Below are positions 60,001 through 64,000 of a stretch of DNA of 64,000 nucleotides, one piece after another. Position 1 is the first letter of the stretch, and every line of letters begins with the position of its first letter. Location: positions 248,001 through 312,000 of the forward strand of contig WHUZ01000007.1 in the NCBI GenBank assembly GCA_015179045.1. Direction: 5' to 3'. A program made the translations under genes and the position numbers. Under the pieces are notes generated by a model that ran no database searches, was not told the origin of the DNA, and was given only the letters and a program-made list of their open reading frames with translations. The DNA comes from Kalaharituber pfeilii. Its lineage: Eukaryota > Ascomycota > Pezizomycetes > Pezizales > Pezizaceae.

Positions 60001-62413
60001 CCTTCCTATGCTAGGATTTGGAAAGAAAGTGGAATCTCCTCAGCAACCTACGAAAGCGATGGGACATCGTACGAGACCCAGTGAAAGCGAGATTAAGCTA
60101 CCACGGAACCAGTCACAAAAACATGCACGACCTCTTCAAGGAGCATTGCCGCAACTGCAAACACAGTTTTCAAGACGTCTACAGATCGGAGGTCCCGAGG
60201 GTTGGAGCGCTCCTGCGCACATCGGACCGGAAAAGCACATTGAAAGCACTTTGGCCCAGCAGATTGCTAACAGAAATTTGCATATGCAGCCTCTTACAGC
60301 TGCTAAGGAATCAGGCCAGCCTCAGGTTGATTGGTCCAGCTATGAGTTGAGCGATTCCAGCAAAAAAGCTGTTGCTTCTTCAGGGCATGAGGCCTGTGAC
60401 CCCTTGGATACTGCTGGATCGGAAGTAAGGCGCAATGACTGGCCGGTCAGAAAAGACTCAATTCCTTATGCATCTTTTGATCCTGTATTCCCGATTTCTG
60501 CGGATACTATTGAACCCATTGCAGCAAAAACAGAGCCTGCGGAAGAGATTGAGGACGTCTGGTCAGAGTATGATGATTTGTTCGAGGATAAGGACTTCTT
60601 CGGAAGGCCTTTCTCGCTTGAGCTTGAGCTTGAAGCCGCAACAAAGAGCTCTGGTATCAAGTCTAACACATCGTCTCTCGGATTTCCATTTCAGTTTGAT
60701 AATCTCACTTGGATGCATCAGACAGAACCTGAAAAGGAGGAGCTTGTTAATGGAAGCCATACACATGCCAGGGAGTCACCCACCCTACCGGATCCCGGCG
60801 AAATTGAACCCTCATCTGGATCCTCAGCAGCTTCTGACAAAACGAACTCTACTGTGTTCGAATTGGACGAATCCCCAACTCTGCAAACCGCTCAAATAGC
60901 TTCATCCTCTACTGCATTGCCCTCAATCAGGATTGTTCCACTTAATAAGGAGAAGGACAAGAATATACCGCCACCAACCCCATTCTCAATGGAGAAGTTT
61001 CTACAGTATTACTCTGGTGCTGGAAATGAGGAGAATGATGATACCGTGCTAAATGCCATTGACGCTGTCCACCATGGCGCTGGGTCAATGAAGTCAAGAA
61101 TATCTAACGGCTCAAATAGCTCAAGCGGATCGAATGGATCTGTATTGTCAGAACTAGGACTGGAGGATGAAATGAAGTTGCGGTTATGGGCACTCATGGC
61201 GAGCACATGGCTTAACTTCGATAGAGTGCTGGTTAGCCCCGCTCATGAGGAGCTAAAGGGATCAAGCGCGAAGGGAAAGGAGAAGGCTCGAGAAGACTTT
61301 GAGGGCAGAATTCTAGTGGTTGATGGGTTGGGCACAGATGAATGGTCTTATTACTGTGCTTTAACTTATCCCTCATGCAAAGTTTACAACTTAAGTCCTT
61401 CCCTCGGCTCCTCGGAAACCGGAGCGAACGGGCAAGACTCTCCTACTGGCTTGTCCAAGCCGCCAAACCACAAGCAAATTCACCATTCGTCATTCGATGC
61501 CGTTTTCCCTTTTCCTGTTGGGTTTTTCAACGTTGTCTCTCTTCGCTTTCTCCCAGCTTGCACCTATCCGTCCTTGCCATTCATTCTCCGGCAATGCCAG
61601 CGTGTGCTTGCACCCGGCGGATACATTGAAGTTTCCATTCTCGATGCTGACTTGGTCAATATGGGTAACAAAACTAAGCGAGCTGTTGAGCTGAACAGAG
61701 GTATCATGATGCGGGAGTTTGAAGATACTGCTCTGAATTCTATGCCGGAGACGGTTAGTCCCTTATCGCCTGCTACAATTGCAGCAAGACCTGCTTCGGA
61801 GAGAGTTTTGAAATTGCTTGCAAAGGGCTTTGAAGATGTCAATAGGTGTATTGTGGGATTGCCTGTGGTAGGACATATTGATGGTAGCTTGTCCTTTGGC
61901 TCAGTGCATGGATCCATAGATCACACTCAGAATCCACCAAATGTCAAGCCCAGTGAGGGTGCCACGAATGGTCAGGAAATGTTACGCAAACCTATCGATG
62001 CACACGATTCGAGCATCACGGAAGTCGTCAGCAAGGTTGGCCGATATTGGTATACTCGTACCTATGAGCGGGTCATCACTGGGGCGAAAGGAGAAGCGAT
62101 GGGGAGAAGTATGTGGATGGACAAAGGGCTCCTGAGGGAATGTGCGAAAAAGAAGACGGGGATAAGAATGCTGGTTGCCTATGCAAGAAAAGCGTCCGTT
62201 CCAATTACGCAGGCGGGAGTAAAACCGACGCTGAAGTTGATGGTCCCAGAGAGTGTTTCTAAGGTGGCAGATGATGCAGCCAATTCAGCGATCACAAGCA
62301 GCTCGATGACTGTGCCATTCAAGTTGGATGTGAGCCAGAGTTCGAGGCCCGTTATCACCAATCAAATCAAGAGGTGTAATGTTTCAGAGCGACGAGTGGC
62401 GTTTCAGGATTGA
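57023..62413 (+). CDS. Large Ser/Pro-rich protein with C-terminal methyltransferase-like domain
   Basis: One uninterrupted frame of 1796 codons; ATG in strong context (AGCCATGG). Residues 1 to about 1100 are low-complexity Ser/Thr/Pro with basic patches and many SP/TP sites, likely disordered and phosphorylated. An acidic patch with DVWSEYDDLFEDKDFF lies near 1180-1195. From about 1385 the sequence is folded: LRLWALMASTWLNFDRVLVS, then GRILVVDGLGTDEWSYYCAL at the place of Rossmann motif I, FDAVFPFPVGFFNVVSLRFL, and RQCQRVLAPGGYIEVSILDA, the typical post-motif III strand of class I SAM-dependent methyltransferases (Methyltransf_11-like). Motif I lacks the usual G-x-G-x-G, so SAM binding may be altered or lost. 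Substrate unknown. Similar long methyltransferase-like proteins are, to my knowledge, found across ascomycetes. Confidence 0.85.
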   Translation: MAGKPAASLNISPCGPSLGTTTTTTASTTVTAQSAKSAPSLRPTPAISRLKPRGFLPSSSLSPPPHSSIARSKTEPTPPTATLSPSAASDNSLLPRRKASTLSKPTLSKPPSSIPKPAMTSTSLTVSPMPLHKSKTTPPSKHYAAFSFGSSSAKAPPSAAATGPSEKSEKKPRNVIRRKNSASNSHSAFGLGSLRTGSTTSANGSTTSITSTSSYAGLGTKSGSSGLVLGIPLPSSRSASSLHHHSKSNASSSLPKPSAYDLPQPININPGYASSSSTTNFNDSPGNFSMASTPSSVSLPSPGFPPSNIRQRAQSPSRPPVTRNRSGSIGQLLNELGDVRGKADGNKGLDSVRESTTSTSSSSTVRAGGLEGESNAQAAQKSPASPSIPSPPASSGLLNSLSPRIPSSQVPTKASSQAPAHIGTFRSKSSNSVPTRPSREGTPDLHAAGLGVTIPVIHSNLAPGTGLVKTRSKSTGNVGLGIKTTAQKKGPAPSATPPLPSPSLPPSASGSRRPSVTNTGSGPPQNTPPANVASPTIGFAYSSLPSATSTKKKEENSDRRNRDRSPVRASPGKTSRPSLFSRSRSKTSDHSEPRKGPAAGTGHEGYGPFGRPTRGRSGSNTSTSGSWGRSGSQSSITSDSNFGSGSGRRSGSRGSRADMDDYFMDKLKPVVLAGGGEVVENQNFSSPEYRPRNGSTSDQGGFAMSRSGSENTNADPRRPGSRDSPTYTQIVSGKVFGTRRAATPIPAPINTSSKPFSHARTPSFGRSPQRPREVKQAVINAHTKMEKAFTPVLGQEVWTNDVYGQISPPLATDPLPTTTPVKTKRWNFLQRSQPTAAKNNSLSPQIPAIAGRRQARPPHYAMLDPYEQQEAAQVKDLMLELRNKAKEPHDKQAENMRQYTSAIRQQQHIHSVLLPDPPPPPQSGTSPRPLSPPTTTPSPGVNVTPALAPLSPIQTPARPRKNTGESESLEASKQEISENRANGQKRMHQMGGRLPMLGFGKKVESPQQPTKAMGHRTRPSESEIKLPRNQSQKHARPLQGALPQLQTQFSRRLQIGGPEGWSAPAHIGPEKHIESTLAQQIANRNLHMQPLTAAKESGQPQVDWSSYELSDSSKKAVASSGHEACDPLDTAGSEVRRNDWPVRKDSIPYASFDPVFPISADTIEPIAAKTEPAEEIEDVWSEYDDLFEDKDFFGRPFSLELELEAATKSSGIKSNTSSLGFPFQFDNLTWMHQTEPEKEELVNGSHTHARESPTLPDPGEIEPSSGSSAASDKTNSTVFELDESPTLQTAQIASSSTALPSIRIVPLNKEKDKNIPPPTPFSMEKFLQYYSGAGNEENDDTVLNAIDAVHHGAGSMKSRISNGSNSSSGSNGSVLSELGLEDEMKLRLWALMASTWLNFDRVLVSPAHEELKGSSAKGKEKAREDFEGRILVVDGLGTDEWSYYCALTYPSCKVYNLSPSLGSSETGANGQDSPTGLSKPPNHKQIHHSSFDAVFPFPVGFFNVVSLRFLPACTYPSLPFILRQCQRVLAPGGYIEVSILDADLVNMGNKTKRAVELNRGIMMREFEDTALNSMPETVSPLSPATIAARPASERVLKLLAKGFEDVNRCIVGLPVVGHIDGSLSFGSVHGSIDHTQNPPNVKPSEGATNGQEMLRKPIDAHDSSITEVVSKVGRYWYTRTYERVITGAKGEAMGRSMWMDKGLLRECAKKKTGIRMLVAYARKASVPITQAGVKPTLKLMVPESVSKVADDAANSAITSSSMTVPFKLDVSQSSRPVITNQIKRCNVSERRVAFQD

Positions 62414-63540
62414 ATTTGAATGATTCTGTTAGCATGATGACGGTTATGAGATGATGATATGATACCTACTTACATCCATTTTTGTTCACGTTGAGTTTAG
62501 TTGTGGGGGATTTCTTTTTGTTAATCCTACTTCTAAGGTAGTGTTTCCTTTACTTGTTTATATGGTGGCGGGGTCACATCAATTTGTCGTTATGTCAATA
62601 TTACGGAGTTTTTCTTTTATGATAGGGCCGAAGGTTAACGACTTTTTCTTATAGTCCTACAAAGATTGGCAAACAAAGCTTATGGGAAGGCGCAATCTGT
62701 TTATTTTCATTTTTATTTTTATGTTGATTTTTTTTAGCATTTTTGTTATTGTATTTTGGTATTTTTGTTCACTCATGTATAGGTTTTTCCGAGGTGTTAT
62801 GACGGCTAGACCAGCAACACTCGTTTCTTTTTATATCATTTTTAATATTTTTCTTTTCTATTTGTAGCTTTGTTGCTGTTTTTTTTTTTTTTTTGGTGTT
62901 GTGTTCGTCTGATACGAAAGTCTATGAACCAGTTATATATTATGGATTGATTATAATATTGCTTTCACTCCAACACATAAATGGACCCACATAAAATAAG
63001 AAAAAAAAAAAAAAAAAAAAAAAATTTCTCCTACTTTTATCATATCTTTATCTAGTTTTCCTATATAGCCATCTATACTATATCTATGTTTTTGTTTTTC
63101 TTTTGTTTTTCTTTTCCTTTGTCGGTTTCCTGCATATGATTTTCCTGTTGTTCGTTTCCCACATATAGCCCAGGTGCCAGGGTGAAGAATTACGAGTAGT
63201 AGTGAATATATAAATTCTTGCATGGAATTCATACAGTAGAACAAAATGACCAATAAAAGTAGGGTAGCTATACTTGCGGATTCGGACCGGGTCAGGCTAG
63301 GGGCGTCGGCGAGCGGGGGGGTGGGAAGTACTATACTGTACATGGAGTACAAGTCGGGGATGGTTCGAGTTTAAGGCCCCATTCGGCGCCTTGCGTTAGG
63401 CAAAAAAAAAAAACTGTACTACCTGCCTAATAAGTTACATACGCGCACTTTCTGTTTCTGGCGCCCCTCCCCCGGATCGCCAATTGCTCGCATCTGTCCC
63501 CGCCTTATGTCGTTTATTTATCGATTCCCAGTAGCGAGAT
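62414..63540. other. 3' region of the methyltransferase-like gene, T-rich
   Basis: T-rich low-complexity DNA at 62695-62900, followed by an A run of about 24 at 63001-63023 without any family A or B body, and a GGCAAAAAAAAAAAACTG tract near 63400. No gene recognised. Confidence 0.45.
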
Positions 63541-64000
63541 GACGTGACCTTGTTTCTCCACGTGCGATCTTCCCCCGGTCGGCCCGGCCGCGCGCCCGCG
63601 TAAAGCATGCACCCCAGAACCCGAAATACTGGGTTACAGTAGCCGGATAATTAATGAATTTTCCGACACTGGCGGAATCGATTTGGGCTGAGTTACGCTC
63701 CGGAGCGTCTGCTGGTTTTTTTTTGTGCACTGCGTCCCCTGGGACGGCTGGATGCCGCTGCAGTCTCAGCGGAACTAAACTAAGACCATTGACAGGTCAG
63801 GCTTGCGTGTTGGGTATGCTTCAATGGTTAGCTGCCCGGACTCCCCAGACTGCCGAAGCCCTACGGTAGCAGCAACCTAGTACTGGCGCTTCTATTTCTA
63901 CCCGTTGCTGGTTGTCAGGATTATTGTTTGGCTGCAACCAGACTAGTTTGGCTGAGAACTGCGCAGTAGGCAAATGCAGTGCCTTCAGCGGCCCCTCGTG
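63541..64000. other. GC-rich window edge
   Basis: GC-rich DNA (for example GGTCGGCCCGGCCGCGCGCC near 63578) resembling the islands upstream of other genes here. Frames at 63518-63730 (-) and 63654-63869 (+) have no domains. Possibly the 5' region of a gene beyond the window. Confidence 0.3.

Noticed and set aside
63001..63023. Mini-retroposon at the A run near the right end
   Set aside because: No hairpin body and no duplication; lies in T/A-rich low-complexity DNA.

Overview
This is eukaryotic DNA and, by inference, from a filamentous ascomycete with a large, repeat-laden genome. Genes are few and far apart. Introns are short (84-113 bp) with GT..AG ends. Proteins carry long Ser/Pro-rich disordered tails of the kind common in Pezizomycotina. 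AT-rich intergenic deserts are full of small non-autonomous transposable elements. A Pezizomycetes (truffle/morel-like) host would fit the architecture, but nothing in the window proves the lineage.

Six protein genes are well supported: (1) a cytochrome b561-type membrane protein with a very long cytoplasmic-type tail (19996-22585, +, three exons); (2) a 909-residue proline-rich coiled-coil protein (24230-26959, -), convergent with gene 1; (3) a two-RRM RNA-binding protein (39525-41452, -, three exons); (4) an 899-residue protein (47463-50246, -, two exons) whose C-terminal half is weakly reminiscent of PLK4 polo boxes but which has no kinase domain; (5) a THO1/SARNP-like SAP-domain protein (51069-52157, -); (6) a 1796-residue Ser/Pro-rich protein ending in a methyltransferase-like fold (57023-62413, +). 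Genes 3 and 5 point to mRNP biology. There is no obvious functional cluster: these look like ordinary housekeeping genes separated by repeats.

Layout: 1-0.9 kb GC-rich edge; 1-19 kb gene desert with DNA transposon fossils (7.2-7.9, 8.25-9.2, 11.3-12.0 and 17.9-18.7 kb), hairpin/poly(A) insertions and an LTR-like stretch near 14.9 kb; 20-27 kb a convergent gene pair; 27-39.5 kb desert with a second copy of the 11.3-kb MITE, a decayed coding fragment, and an internally deleted PIF/Harbinger-type element; 39.5-41.5 kb RRM gene; 41.5-47.4 kb desert; 47.4-52.2 kb two tandem minus-strand genes; 52.2-57 kb desert ending in a GC- and CTG-repeat-rich 5' region; 57-62.4 kb methyltransferase-like gene; 62.4-64 kb T-rich 3' region and a GC-rich edge.

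The most unusual signal is two families of extremely short retroposon-like insertions, each about 20-45 bp of conserved sequence plus a poly(A) or A-rich tail. Many copies are flanked by precise 7-14 bp target-site duplications. Family A (seven copies) folds as a hairpin whose stems show compensatory base changes between copies. Family B (four copies) shares its start motif GCCAT(A/G)GC with A but has a different body. They are far shorter than ordinary SINEs and look like a discrete class mobilised in trans by a LINE-type machinery.
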